Assembly: GCA_028455995.1 (NCBI GenBank)
Contig: JABELC010000009.1
Span: 186,001-250,000 of the forward strand
DNA: 64,000 nucleotides
Source of the DNA: Scleromitrula shiraiana
Taxonomy: Eukaryota; Ascomycota; Leotiomycetes; Helotiales; Sclerotiniaceae
Reading direction: 5' to 3'
In this document: in pieces, positions 36,114-48,307 of the stretch
Numbering within the stretch: position 1 is the stretch's first letter
How the letters are laid out: each line of letters opens with the position of its first letter
Notes under the pieces: generated by a model
Told to the model about the DNA's origin: nothing
The model's database searches: none
Seen by the model: only the letters and a program-made list of their open reading frames with translations
Position numbers and translations under genes: made by a program

Positions 36114-39100
36114 ATGAAGTCCTTCCAATTTGTTGTGTTACCTTTCATTTCAACTTTCATTGGCATTGATTCAAGGGCATTTGCTCAAACAATTTATTGT
36201 AATGCCACGAGTCCTTGTATCAACCAAGCATGTTGTAGTATCGCTGATGGAGAAGTCCAAGGAGTGGGTTGCGATTGGCATCTAGAACTTAAAACCATCC
36301 TAACTGACTATGATTTAGATATGCGGATATGCTAGTGGAGGCTTTTGCGATACCTCGACATGCAAGTAAAATCCAGATCTAAATTCACATCTCCACGATA
36401 TATCTAAACAGATACACTAGATGCTGAAATTCTTCGTTATACTGACACTTTATAGGCGTTAGTAATTGCGATGCTCATGCCGAGTGTGGAAAAGACGCGT
36501 TGAATCCAGGAGACAGATGCCCTCTTCAAGTCTGCTGTTCACCATTTGGATGTATGTATATCTCGATTTCTATTTGCCTCTTCCGTCTTTGATCGATACT
36601 CCGTATTCCAGTCCATTGTCGAATCCGATTCAGCCTTCTTCACTGGTATTCCTATTTCATGATGAATTACTAACCAATCAATGTTGTAGTTTGCGGAACT
36701 GGTGATGATTTCTGCTCTACTGGAAATGCCGACGGAAATGACTGTCAAAGTGATTGTAGTAGTCCAGTTGAGCCTTCTTGTAGCTCTAACGATGTACTCC
36801 AGAAGGTGATCGGCTACTATGAAAGTTGGTCTCCCACTCGAGCTTGTGATGGCGTAAGTATACACTCAGATTCTGTTCCCCAAATTATGCAACCAATGCA
36901 TTTGCTCCTAAATTATGGTGCATCGAAGAAATATTTACTTATTCTTATTACTTAGTGGCGACCTGAGGATATAGCGGCTAGTGCTCTTACTCATGCATAC
37001 TTTGCCTTCGCACTTTTCGTACCAAATGGCAATGACGAATGGAGCATCGAATTCCCTCAAGATGATACTGATGATATGATTAGTCTCATTAGAGAGTTCA
37101 TAGCTCTGAAAGATACCAACCCAGAATTGAGTTGTGTTCTATCTGTTGGTGGCTGGTCATTTAATGATCCTCCTACAGCTACATACTGGTCAGATATGGC
37201 CTCGACATCAGCCGGGAGAAAATCATTTGCAAATAGTCTATTGGAAATAGTTGTTCTTTACGGGTTTGATGGAGTTGATCTAGATTGGGAGTATCCAGCT
37301 GCGTTAGATCGTGGTGGCAATGTGAATGACACCGCTAATTACTGGCTTCTTATAAGAACGATACGTGGAGTGTTTGATGCCAGTGGCTCAACTTACACCA
37401 TATCTTTTACTATTCCCTCTAGTTATTGGTACCTTCAAGGATTTGACGTGGGTGAAATGTTGTTATCTGGGGCAGATTGGGCGATGATGATGACATATGG
37501 TATGTTTGTTTCTTGATCCATGCTATCGAGCGGAATTGATTGAGAATCATCAATGTGCTTGGCTGGCGTTTGCTTTTATGACCATGAAAAAACCCATTCA
37601 GGATACTAATTTGAGGACTGTGAAGATTTACATGGAGTCTGGGACGGTGTAGACCCATATATTGGAGCTGTTCTTGGTGCACATACAAATTTGACCGAAA
37701 TTGAAACAGCGCTGGATTTACTTTGGCGGAATAATGTGGAGCCAGAGCAAATCATATTGGGTATGGGGTTCTACGGCCGATCCTTCACCCTGGATGATGT
37801 TAGTTGTGCGGATCCTGGATGCCCCTTTTCAGCTGCTGGATATCCTGGAGGGTGTACTGCAACTGCTGGAATATTATCTTACAAAGGTAATTTTCCAACA
37901 CAGGTTCTCGTATGATATACTGATAACTATCAGAAATAACTGAAATCATTAACAATGGCGAGGCTGCTCCTATTTGGAACTCAGAAGCAGCTGTCAATTA
38001 CATGACTTTTAACGATGATCAATGGGTTTCATACGATGACAAGAATACATTCCAACAGAAGATTAGCTACGCAAACAGTCACTGTCTTGGTGGAGTCATG
38101 ATATGGGCTGCTGATCTAGATACATACGACTGGCAAGCCCTTAGTGCTTTAACTGGAAAGACCGTAGACGGTGGGTCGCTTCTCACGAGTGCCGAAGATC
38201 CAACAAGTTTGGTCTCGGCATATAACGCTTATACCGGAGCCGATTGTTATGTATCATCATGCGTAGATGTTGGAACTGGCCAATGCAAAGCAGGATTTAG
38301 TGTTCTTGAGTATGCATTCCTGGCCTATAACGGTACATTCTTTCCTCGGTTGTGTGATATTTTGCTAATGATCTATATTAGATATGTGCATTCAGCTTCC
38401 TTGGGTGTCATACAGAATCCAGACAAGGAATTATGTGTAGCCGGAGATCAAATTGTGATACCTGAATCCGATGGCCAATATCGTTTGATCTGCTGTCCCA
38501 CAGATGCGATGCCCGTAGGATGTAGTGTACGTTGAACTGTTCTTGACAAATTTCATTTCAATAAAAGCTTGTATAGTTCTTTTTTGAATTCTATACAAAA
38601 TTTTAACATCCTCGTCCCTCCAATAATAAGTCATCGCTTCTAACGGCTCTATGGCATAGTGGCAAGGAGGTCAGAATGTACAAAACGAAATATGTACTGG
38701 GGGCTGGGCTGGGTTCTGTGGAGATGACAAATATGAATTGGTTGCGGATCATTTCATGACACGGACAGGATCAGTCCAGTGTCTAACGGGTAAACGATCT
38801 TTATGTTGCAAGACTGATCCGATCTTTGAGCTTTGCTCATGGACATCATGTGGAGGAAATTGTGAGTCTGGCCAGTATTCAAACCAATACATGTCCCCAT
38901 ATGACGGTACAAGTAAGTTTCCAGTATACTGCCTGATTTTTGTTTCATAACTGATCATTCTTAGACTTGGAACAATCACCAGAACTCTGCAAAAGTAGAC
39001 AATTATCACAGTTTTGTTGCCCAAGTGAAGGCTAGTCATGCATCCTCAATAAACCTTCATATCTAATGTTCTATAGGCACGTATACCGGTTGCTCTTGGC

Positions 39101-42100
39101 TCGATGGCGAATATTGCACCAAGAGTTGCCCGAGTAATAAGATTTTGATTACACAACGATCTGAAGTCGACAATCTTTCTCAGGAAGGTGACACTATGAG
39201 TTGTTCAACGGGCTATGTGAAGTACTGCTGTGATCCTCCAACAGCAACTACAAATTGGCCTGTTAGCCCTACGGATTTGTTCGAGTATCCCGATACTAAA
39301 CACGTCAGCTATGATTATGTTGTAGAGGCCACCTCGAACGATGAAGGTCTGTATCTGTTCTAAGTTCATTGGTCTTTTGAGCTAATAGATACAGCTACGA
39401 ACGATGCTTCGGAAGATCCATTTGCTTTTGTCATGATTGATGGTGATACTGCCGCTTATGACGAGTCACTTGTTGATCAATGGAGTTTTTTGACGGATGA
39501 TTCAGCACTTAACAAACGAAGCATTAAAAAGCGCGATATATTTACGGTTCGAAATGATACCTTCGACAATGTGGTAGAAAACTATAGAATCAGATGTTCT
39601 AATCTAGTTGGTTGTGAATCAATTTTTGAGAAAGGGGCTTCAAATACAATAGTCAAAATGCCTGTCCATCTGGGTACGCAAGAGTCATCAGCTTGGTCCC
39701 AGAAGGGACCTCCAACTCTTCCAGCACAATAGTTCCTCGTTCCACCAGCGATACTTATAGTTTAACAGTAGACTACGATCTTGCCGCAGCAGCAGTGGAA
39801 GAGAAAGGAGACGTCAATTTCCGAATTGATTATACGAATTTGCTAGAGTATTGGTAAAACTTCCATTTGACTTTTCCCTGTTGTCATAGCTAATTCGGTT
39901 GTAATAGGGATGATATTACTGATACCCCAGCAGGAAATAGAAAACGATGGTTCGGCGATTTTGGGACATGGCTCTCCAAAATGACTACTATAGTCAAACA
40001 GGACAAAGGCAATCTGCCACTCGAATACGACCAAACCATAAAACTTTTCCATTTTGCGAAGTCGTGTCCAAGCAACGGTATTGATATGAAAATAGATCTC
40101 GATGCTAATATTCACCTTGATTTGGGTGCTCAATATGGATACTATTTTGAGGGTTCGATCCTACCTGTTCCGAGTGCCATCGCCGCATATGGCTACTTCT
40201 CTATCGAGCCAGCTGCTGCTGTAGGTATCATTTCTTGATATATGTTAGAGTATTTTATATTACTATTCTATTTAATATTCAGTTCTGTAGGTGTATCTTC
40301 AATGACCAGGTACTGATATGTCTCGATATTGATAGATTTTGATGACTTTGAGAGGTAACGGTATCGTGCAGACTAATTCGGATCCTGTCGATATCCTTAC
40401 TGGTCTTGCTCTCCCCGGATTGTCAATAAAAGGACTTATACGTATTGGTCCTGAATTTGATCTTACTGGCTCCATGGATGCGTCTCTGAGTGTCTCGGGA
40501 GAATTGAATGCCGGTGTTTCTGTTGGATGGGACAAGACTGAAGTCTATTTTCCCCAAGATCAAGGTGGCTCTGCCGCGAGTATTCTCCCATCTACTTTGG
40601 ATGATTCCAAAGACAAGAATAAGCAGACATATTCAATCACGCCCAGTTTTGATGCATCTATCTCTGCAACTGGCAACATCGCATGTACGATTATTCAAGA
40701 AATGCGACAGGAGAATATCTGACTAATGCACATATAGTCACTCTTACGCCAAAAGTTCAATTTGGTATCTCGGTATTAGGGGATGCTTTGATGTCAGGAA
40801 ATGTGATCGCAGGAGTGGCCAATACCATTTCTTTTGGTGTCTCTGCAAGCGCAAGCGTTCAGACTACCGAGGCTTCCGCTCAATTCTGTTATTGGGCCGA
40901 TTATACATACTCTGTCTTCCTCGCTGCTGATGTCTCGTATGTTATGTTCAGAAAATTGTTATATCGTTTCGCTGACACAGTCATAGATTTCCAGCTGGAT
41001 TAGAGTGGGGAGGCTCGTATGAAGTTCTATCACCGGATGATCCTCTGACACTGATTGAACAGACTTGTGTCGCTTACTCTACTTCTACAGTTGAAGACAT
41101 GCTCAAGAAAAGAGATGAGTCCCTTGTTCCACTAACATCAGGAACACCTTGCTTTGGAGGGTTGATTAGTTGTGGTGCAGGAGATAGCGATAATACAACC
41201 TGCGCCATAGTCGATAGTTCTACGGCATCAAAAAGAGATGATACACCCCAACCCTGTTACCCGCCTCCGGCCTTGTTCTATAACTGCGATTATTTTGGTA
41301 CCACTGCAGTTTCCAATGCTAATGAAAACACAATGGTTGAGATTCCATTTGTGGAGTTCAAGGGTAAGTACTGTAATGACCATTTCACGCACTAAGCTTG
41401 GAAAGTTGTAGCCTGATTCTGCCATAGGTATCTGCGAAAATATCAGAAACTATCTAAATGATAACAGGGGGCCAACAATAGGATCTAATTGGATGTTGTT
41501 AACATATCTTACGGCCGGAATAGCTCCTGGAGCTGCAACGAACAATCGCGCAGATGCTTGCAGTGACATGTCAAGAAGTTGCAAAGCTACAAAGTCAGCG
41601 TTGTGGCCAACGGAAGTTTACAATCTTGCGAATTCCAAGCCTGTAAACCCTGCGTATTTGACGATGCCAGGTTACAGTGATATGATATCTTGTGATGAGT
41701 TTCCTTGTAAGTCTCTCTCTTATAAAAGAAAGTCCTCACTTCGGAGATATATGCTGAGAATAAACAGTCAACAGGTAAGTTGAATCATGAATCAAACAAT
41801 GACTATAGTTAATTCTCTCAAAATCTTAGTGCTCAAGAAGGTGGAGTGGGAGCTGTAAGTTTACGCGCGAAGAATTATGCAATCCAACTAAACTGATTCT
41901 CAATAGGAAGTTGCGTGTGTTACCAATGATCAACAAGCCTATCAAGGGCAGATCAATGCACTATTATCGACAGTGATTGATACGGTGAGTTTCATTTCTC
42001 TGGAAGAGTGATTTAAAACCCTAAATCTTTTTTCATTAGACTATTGGACCGTGGAAGACATCTGCTTGGGGCGGGCCTCCACGACGATATACAATAAACT

Positions 42101-42692
42101 TATTCTCTGGCAAGTATGATGGCAATAACATCCCCACCCCATATGCTGGAACGTGGTCGGAGTCGGCAGGGGCGCCGAGCACAGGCTTGGTTTATGTTAT
42201 TGGGGGCATCAATCTTCAAGGCAATCCTCAATTTAAGTTGGGTATCAACGGTAACCTCAACAATGCTATTTGCGCCTTGTGGGATTATGCTTTTAAAGTT
42301 GCGGCCACCAAGAAAGTTGATTGGCTTCAATATACTAAATGTACGATTGTCTTTGCCCCAGCAGCAGAATTAACTGCTCGAGGTTTAGATCCACAGGATC
42401 CAGATAACTGGGTTATAAAAGGTACAGTACCTCTCATATCTATATATCGAACTAAAAATCCACTAATGTCCAAACAGATATAAAAATCAATGATGTGACA
42501 GAAGACAAGATTGACATTACAGCTTCTTCACCCTTAGATATTTTGGAAGAAATGATGCATGAATCAGAACTGCTTAAAATTGCTCAGGAGTACCCCCCTG
42601 ATGCCAGTATCACTCCATCACCGACTATGAGCGCTCATAACCGTCGTCACCTTGAGCATCATCAAAAGCACCGATCTTACGAAGGCCATTGA
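36114..42692 (+). CDS. large secreted GH18 chitinase, subgroup C (killer-toxin-like) type
   Basis: ATG 36114 begins a classic signal peptide (about 25 residues ending AFAQ). Cys-rich chitin-binding (CBM18-like) segments follow to about 36870. The GH18 domain spans about 36790-38170: IGYYESW strand, SVGGWSFND, then the catalytic motif DGVDLDWEYP (Glu codon 37289-37291) and MIWAADLD near its end. After it come a LysM-like/Cys-rich region (about 38230-39240) and a long beta-rich extension to TGA 42690-42692. This order is that of fungal subgroup-C chitinases, related to the chitinase subunit of yeast killer toxins, which degrade chitin and may help attack other fungi. There are roughly twenty exons; I did not fix all borders. 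Near 39674-39732 the frame changes: either a 59-nt GT-AG intron or an indel. A LysM gene next door is typical for this group. Confidence 0.85.
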
Positions 42693-43309
42693 ACTTTTTC
42701 GGTCCCTCGGAGATGTGACGATAAGTTCGAAAATTTACGATGACCTATATATTTGTTTATTCTGTATTTAATATTTCAATATATAGTTTTATATTTCTAT
42801 TTAATATTCCAGAATAGGATGAAGCTTCTTTTGTCATCTGTGAGCTGTCTTACTGTTTCTAAATTTGTAATACATCAAGCTGGGGTTATAATACGACTGT
42901 CATAACACACGTCATTGCACTTCACAGTCTGCCTTCATATTATTCAAAAAGCAATTTCCTTAGGTTATCGTATTCTCAAAAATATTTACTTTGGTACTAC
43001 TAGCTATCGTCATATGATACAACTGGTCATTATGATTCGATTACTCTGTCTTGTAACGTCATGCATGCCATGCCAACTCGAATGACGATCACATCAAATT
43101 TGACATTATACACCAACCATGGAAGTAAACTTGATAGCACATGTGTCGAACGTGATCACAGGGCACAAACTTTTCCAAACAAAGGGAAGCAACAAATTGA
43201 CTTCGCTACAATAATCGAGGTTCAGAAAAGCATATCAAAATATTCATCTAGTAACAGGTTGCAAGAAAGCAGTTGATATCTATGCGGAGCTTGTTGGAAC
43301 CAACGTTTT
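42693..43309. other. short convergent intergenic, A/T-rich
   Basis: 3' ends of the chitinase (+) and the following minus-strand gene face each other. The repeated TATTTAATATTCCA/TTTAATATTTCA segments near 42765-42810 are the only repeat seen; no gene. Confidence 0.4.
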
Positions 43310-44438
43310 TCATGTAACAAGAAAATTGTTATGGTCATAATCATATCCATTCCCCGCATCCTCAAGTTCAAGGTAGCCAGGAGCAACTTCAACAACCCAT
43401 CTTTTCCACAACGTTGAATCGTGAGAGGACGAAGCAAATGTTCGCCCGCATGCTTGTTCAAAAATGTTCATAATAGGCTGTGTCATATCCATCCTATTTT
43501 ATGATTAGCCGCCTTCTAAGCATCATAGCTGATAGACCTACGCATTACCAAATCCTCCTTCAGGGAAATAGTCAAGACCATGATTGGTCTTTAATTCTTC
43601 TATGCTCTTTCCAAGTCCAACAATGAATCCAAATAAGTACAGCATATTTAAAATGTTAACCCGCATGCGATGCCCAGGCATCCCATTGCTTTCAAACTCA
43701 GTAAGCAATACCATGCCTGTTTCGAGAGCTATCTGGTCAGCAAGCATATAAATACATCTGTCTCTAAAAAGGAGAGTTCCCTGTAATGTCATTGTCATAT
43801 AATGAAAATCTGCGGGCAATGCTCTACGCCACAGCATAAATTTTTCGACCGGTAACGACAATGGGGACTCAAAAGAACCATCTACAATTCCAGGATTGTT
43901 AGAAAACGTTGTACTCTGAGAGAGATCGAAATTGTGCGATAGGATTCGTAATTTAGTCCAGAGTGCACGGTTTTCTGGTGTGCTGATTGGTGCGAGGCAG
44001 ACGTAATCAAGATAGCCAAAATCGGAATACACATAGTTATGCATATAGACTTTCATGGAATCGGGAGACCATGGTGTTTCGGAAGCACGGTTATGATAAT
44101 CCTGCGTTCGTAAATCAGATGACATACAATTTAATACAAGGAGGAATATTAAGTCACATTGCGTGTTTCCTGTTTAGCCTCAGCCCATTCCACCATTAAA
44201 TTTCGCCGTTGAGTGAGTTCATATGTTGGATCAGTGTCATTAGAACTACGTGGCAGCCATCGCTCCTAGAGGATTGTTAAAATTTGCTAATTTTCGGTAC
44301 TTGTAGAATGAGACTAATGCTGACCTGAAGAAATAGTCTCCAACCTTTAGAAAGGCGAACGACGTCCTCCCATGGAATCATTTTATCTTCGTTCTTCAAG
44401 CATGTTGGAATGCCACCAGGCCAAGTAGGAAGAGACAT
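43310..44438 (-). CDS. intact member of an unrecognised three-copy gene family
   Basis: Four exons on the minus strand (44438-44325, 44265-44158, 44101-43542, 43493-43310) join in phase to 321 residues. Exon 1 carries WPGGIPTCLK and ends SKGWRLFLQ; exon 2 has ERWLPRSSND and TQRRNLMVEW; exon 3 has LAPIS, LWTKLRILSHN, LPADFHYMTM and a Met/Leu-rich helix block; the last exon ends VAPGYLELED...YDYDH. Every exon has a counterpart in the broken copies at 30873 and 28744. The donor of intron 2 (GTGACT) is weak. No signal peptide or membrane segment stands out. I do not recognise the family; a role specific to this accessory region is possible but unproven. Confidence 0.75.
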
Positions 44439-45990
44439 TGTTGGTAGTTGAAGAATGAAAGCGATAAAATGATAAATGAATCTGGGGGTATTGTTGGAAG
44501 ATATCTGAATCCGAGTCTCCCAAGCGGCCTAGAATAGTTTCATGTAATTAGAAGAACCTCTTTAGAGCAGCCTGCATATGCATATGTATTAGAATCACCA
44601 ACATATCCATGCTCCATTGTTATCAAAATCCATGGATGCGAGAACCAGACTTTGAGATGGTGTGGATGTTCTAATGGGTTGACGTTTCTGAATGAGGAAG
44701 AATATCCGAGTGGACAACTAATATAAGAGTGAAAGCGTAACCGAGAGACGCTAACCTTATTTCACGTGCTGTTAAGTTTTTGGCCTGAGGATACAACTTT
44801 CTTTTATTTTTTCGTTTTTCGTCTCTCTTCTCTTATCCGAGACCTGTACATATATATCTAGTTTAGAACCATCCCGCGCACTATCATGTGTACAGAACCA
44901 TTTGAACCTCTACCTGCTAGAGTGCCCCTCCAAATATTGCCGTCTAAATTCACTTCAAACAGATTCCAGGACCTCAACATCTACGCCATCATCTTCATTC
45001 TATATGCAACTATTAAGCATGTGAAGAGTGACAGCGTCGTTGAGGTCAAGCAGGAACTATCTGCAATACCTGCTGCATTATTACGGATGTACATCAAGAA
45101 CAAAAGCGAGCAAAATGGTTTTGCTTGAGTATTGCAATAACTGCACACCTTCTGTGCAATCAATGGATATGATGTACATTTCAAAGGAATCTGGTTTGTG
45201 TCTCTAGCCTCAATTTCAGTTACTATTGTGACTGTTATGGGCGTCTACTTGGTTATCGCAATATTGCGAAGTTGTGGGGTATAGGGCGTCTCAAAATGTT
45301 ACTGCTCACTGTATACTATATGGGCTATCGATCGTGTGAAACATCGGTAGAGCAACAAGAATATATGTTTGAGCTTGTGACTGTTTTTGGAATCAAGTTG
45401 AATCGACCCATACCTCTATGGATGGGAGAAATGTCACACAAAAAGGAGCATAGTCAAGAGCTTGTTGATTGATCTATCTAGAGGGGTAGCGAAGCTCCCT
45501 CTATATATACTATGATATGACGCTAAAGGGTGCGGAGCACCCTTAGTCAAATTCAGTTGATCACCTGAGGATGATCATGTGATTATATGATCACATGATC
45601 ACATTCTTTTGTGACATGAAATTAAAAACGGTTAAGAGCACTTGAAGTATGATAAGGTGGAGCGAACCAAATCAGTATCACAATATTACGGACGTCAACT
45701 ATCGGTGTCGACCATTTTGTCTCGTTTTTTGGTCTTCGAAATTGATTCATTTTGGTTGTATGATCATGATCAATCTTCGGCACCACCAATTCTCCGAGAA
45801 CATATTCACTAGACCCTAAGTAAAGGATATATATTCGGTTAATACAAGACCTTCAACAAGACGGTGGCAAACACGAAGCGCAACTGGCGGCAGTTGGCAG
45901 AGTGGGCGATCAACCCGTCTTGTGTGGTGGTGGTTCGCAAATCCCGCATACGATTAACCTTGCACCGGCAAGATCCCCTCTGTGTCTAGT
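44439..45990. other. relic-rich intergenic with a hairpin cluster
   Basis: A short + ORF with ATG at 44886 (80 codons, hydrophobic middle IYAIIFILYATIKHV) and a coding-like + frame at about 45230-45472 (VYYMGYRSCETSVEQQEYMF) suggest gene fragments I cannot name. Three hairpins sit at 45481-45600. A tRNA A-box-like TGGCAGAGTGG occurs near 45895, but no foldable tRNA was found. Confidence 0.35.
45481..45600. repeat. cluster of three short hairpins
   Basis: Hairpin 1 (45481-45501) pairs GAGGG with CCCTC and AGC with GCT around a GAA loop. Hairpin 2 (45526-45544) is a perfect 8-bp stem AAGGGTGC/GCACCCTT with a GGA loop. Hairpin 3 (45573-45600) is a perfect 11-bp stem GATCATGTGAT/ATCACATGATC with a 6-nt loop. 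They lie within 120 bases, outside any gene. Confidence 0.8.
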
Positions 45991-46964
45991 ATGGAAACCC
46001 CGAGAGTGGTCGACTATTCACATGGAAATTCAGGAGAAGTTAACAATAACCTGAAGAGTAAGTAGATTATTCCTTCCCTTTCTTGATTTTTTTTGGACTT
46101 TTGCTCCTTCTTTTATTTTGTGGGGATAGGTGACGGTAAGTTCGGACGACAATAGGTTAAGGTAAAAGCTAAAATGAACAAACGAATAATGATAGTTCAT
46201 TCATCATATTGCTTAATATAATAGTGCACATTCATGTATCTACAAGTGTAATAGTACACCTATGCCAGAGCTACCACCATCGCTCATCGTGTTTTGATTT
46301 TGAACTCCTCAATCTGCATAGGATCTAACTTGTTACCTCAATTTTTTTTGTAATCTAGAATAAACCTCAGTTGGCAATTACTGCTGATTTAAAATCGCTT
46401 CCATAACGCGTTCGAACAGTGGATTGAGAATCTCGATTTATGTCCTACGATTGTAATTTGATTCTAGAATTACTACGTCGCGGTGATCGCGAAGTCACGC
46501 TAAATCGGTTTTGTCGTATTGGTCCTCCGTGAATATCGGTCATCTTACATCGCACAATAGCCTATAGCCTACCTGCCATGGATAAATTTTTATTCGATCA
46601 ATACTTACAAAATTGTACATTTGTTGAAGAGACAACAACTTGTTTTGAAACATTTCTCTATGATATCAGTTGAAATTAAATGATAAACAGAATCAAATGA
46701 GTGTTCATACCTTTATTGACTTATCTTGCAGGGACCCGATCGAATTGAAGTGACAGGAAACTATTCTCAAGACAGAAGAGATTGACGATTTCTTACACCA
46801 AACTGTATGCATCGCACTCTCCGATGTATATTCTTGCTCACAGGAATTAGGGGAGATTCAATGTTAAATCTGAAAATTGTTTAGGGGGTATTAGACTTAT
46901 GTAAAGTGCTCGTTTTTATGAGCGAGTAATATATCTAACTACTTTCAAATCTGCAAGGAAACGC

Positions 46965-48307
46965 AACGAACCCAGATACATTTGAGCCTAAAGTTCTATC
47001 ATTCCCGGCTGGTTTTCATAATAAGATTGTCCAAGGCATGCGACTACCTCATTTATGGGTTGAGACTTCGAGCGCAGTAGGTCCATTTTACTGGTCGAGT
47101 TTTGAGCCTTATGGCGACAATCCTTGCCTTCGTAAGTATCTCCAAAATGCGCTAGTACGTGATACTGGAATTATTTAGAGATAATCTATCGGAAAAGCGA
47201 TGTGAAAAAGAAGAGTAACCCTCGAAATTGGGAGCTCGTGCTCTTCCATTCCCTTGAGACTGGTATCACAAACGCTTTTTTCAAAGGAACGCCCCGTTCT
47301 GACGTCAATCGCTGTATCTCTTGTCTCCGCGAATGCTTGAGTTAAATTGATCACCCGATGTTCCTCCCAGCCTTGATTTTTTCCCTAGATATTGATGCCA
47401 AAGAGGATCGACGCCATAGAGATAATCGAGAACGAGTGCGCATTTTGGAGAAAGTCGTCACGGAAGCATCTCATATATGTGCTGATGATGATTTCCCCAA
47501 ACGATCTCATGTCAACCTAGCAAAAATCAATAGTGATTTGGTTGATTGTCACAAGGAAGTCTTGTGGAAGAGACCACAAGGTTATATCAACATAATTCGC
47601 AAAATGGAGAAAACTCTATCTGAATTGAAAACCGTGTGGCCGGAAGAAAGGAGGCAGAGGTTTGAGAAAATCCATCCGATCATGGAACGAAGACTTGAAC
47701 TCCTTGTCTCAAAGCTCCAAGGGATTAGTACACATCGAAAAGTTACGATTTCGAGGTTGAAATTAATCGGGAGTGTGTTGCAGAATTTGGTTTCTGAGTA
47801 TCTTCCGACAGGAACAACAGACAAGAGTTAAGAAAATACAAAGACAGAGAACAACACGGTTGGACCAGTCACGGGATGACGAGAGGAGAGGAAAGGAAAG
47901 AGCGCAAAGAGAGCTAGAGACTATGCTTGAGACAAGAAAGCAGACTTACTATGTCATTGTTAGGTGTTATTTTCTCCTCCCGGGAACATTTCTCGCGGTG
48001 GGGCTACGTCCAACGTTCCGTTTCCGGTCTTCGCGACATACTAATCCCATATATAGGCAATATTTGGTACTGCATTTTGTACTTCCAAGCTGGCGATGAC
48101 TCAGGAATAGCGTCGAAGAAGTTCTATATATACCGCGTGGCGACCATCCCTACCACTTTGGCGTTATTCATAGGATGGATTTTCTGGCACAAAAGAGTCA
48201 AACAAATGTTGAAGAAAAGGGAGAAAATGGTTTCGGATGTTGAACTTCAAAGTATGCAAAAGCAGAGGGGTATTCTTAACGATGATACCGATGGCTTCCT
48301 TGGCTAA
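46965..48307 (+). pseudogene. broken CorA-like (Mg2+ transporter-type) membrane protein gene
   Basis: Coding-like sequence runs from about 46965, possibly starting further left at ATG 45991 (METPRVVDYSHG then a GTAAGT donor). A clear frame WELVLFHSLETGITNAF leads to an in-frame TAA near 47344 and continues as MFLPALIFSLDIDAKEDRR. A coiled-coil stretch follows, then frame changes near 47800 and 47975, and a final TM helix (FYIYRVATIPTTLALFIGWIFW) with a basic tail to TAA 48305-48307. The LLGVIF and LPGTFLA pieces lie in two different frames, yet together match the first TM region of fungal CorA-like proteins, whose order is coiled coil, TM1 with LPGT, TM2 and a short tail. Stop plus frameshifts indicate a pseudogene; retained introns could explain part of it. 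Confidence 0.55.

Noticed and set aside
45885..45965. tRNA-like segment with an A-box TGGCAGAGTGG and a GGTTCGCAAATCC B-box-like sequence
   Set aside because: The acceptor, anticodon and T-arm stems do not pair, and the B-box has a 2-nt insertion, so no cloverleaf forms.
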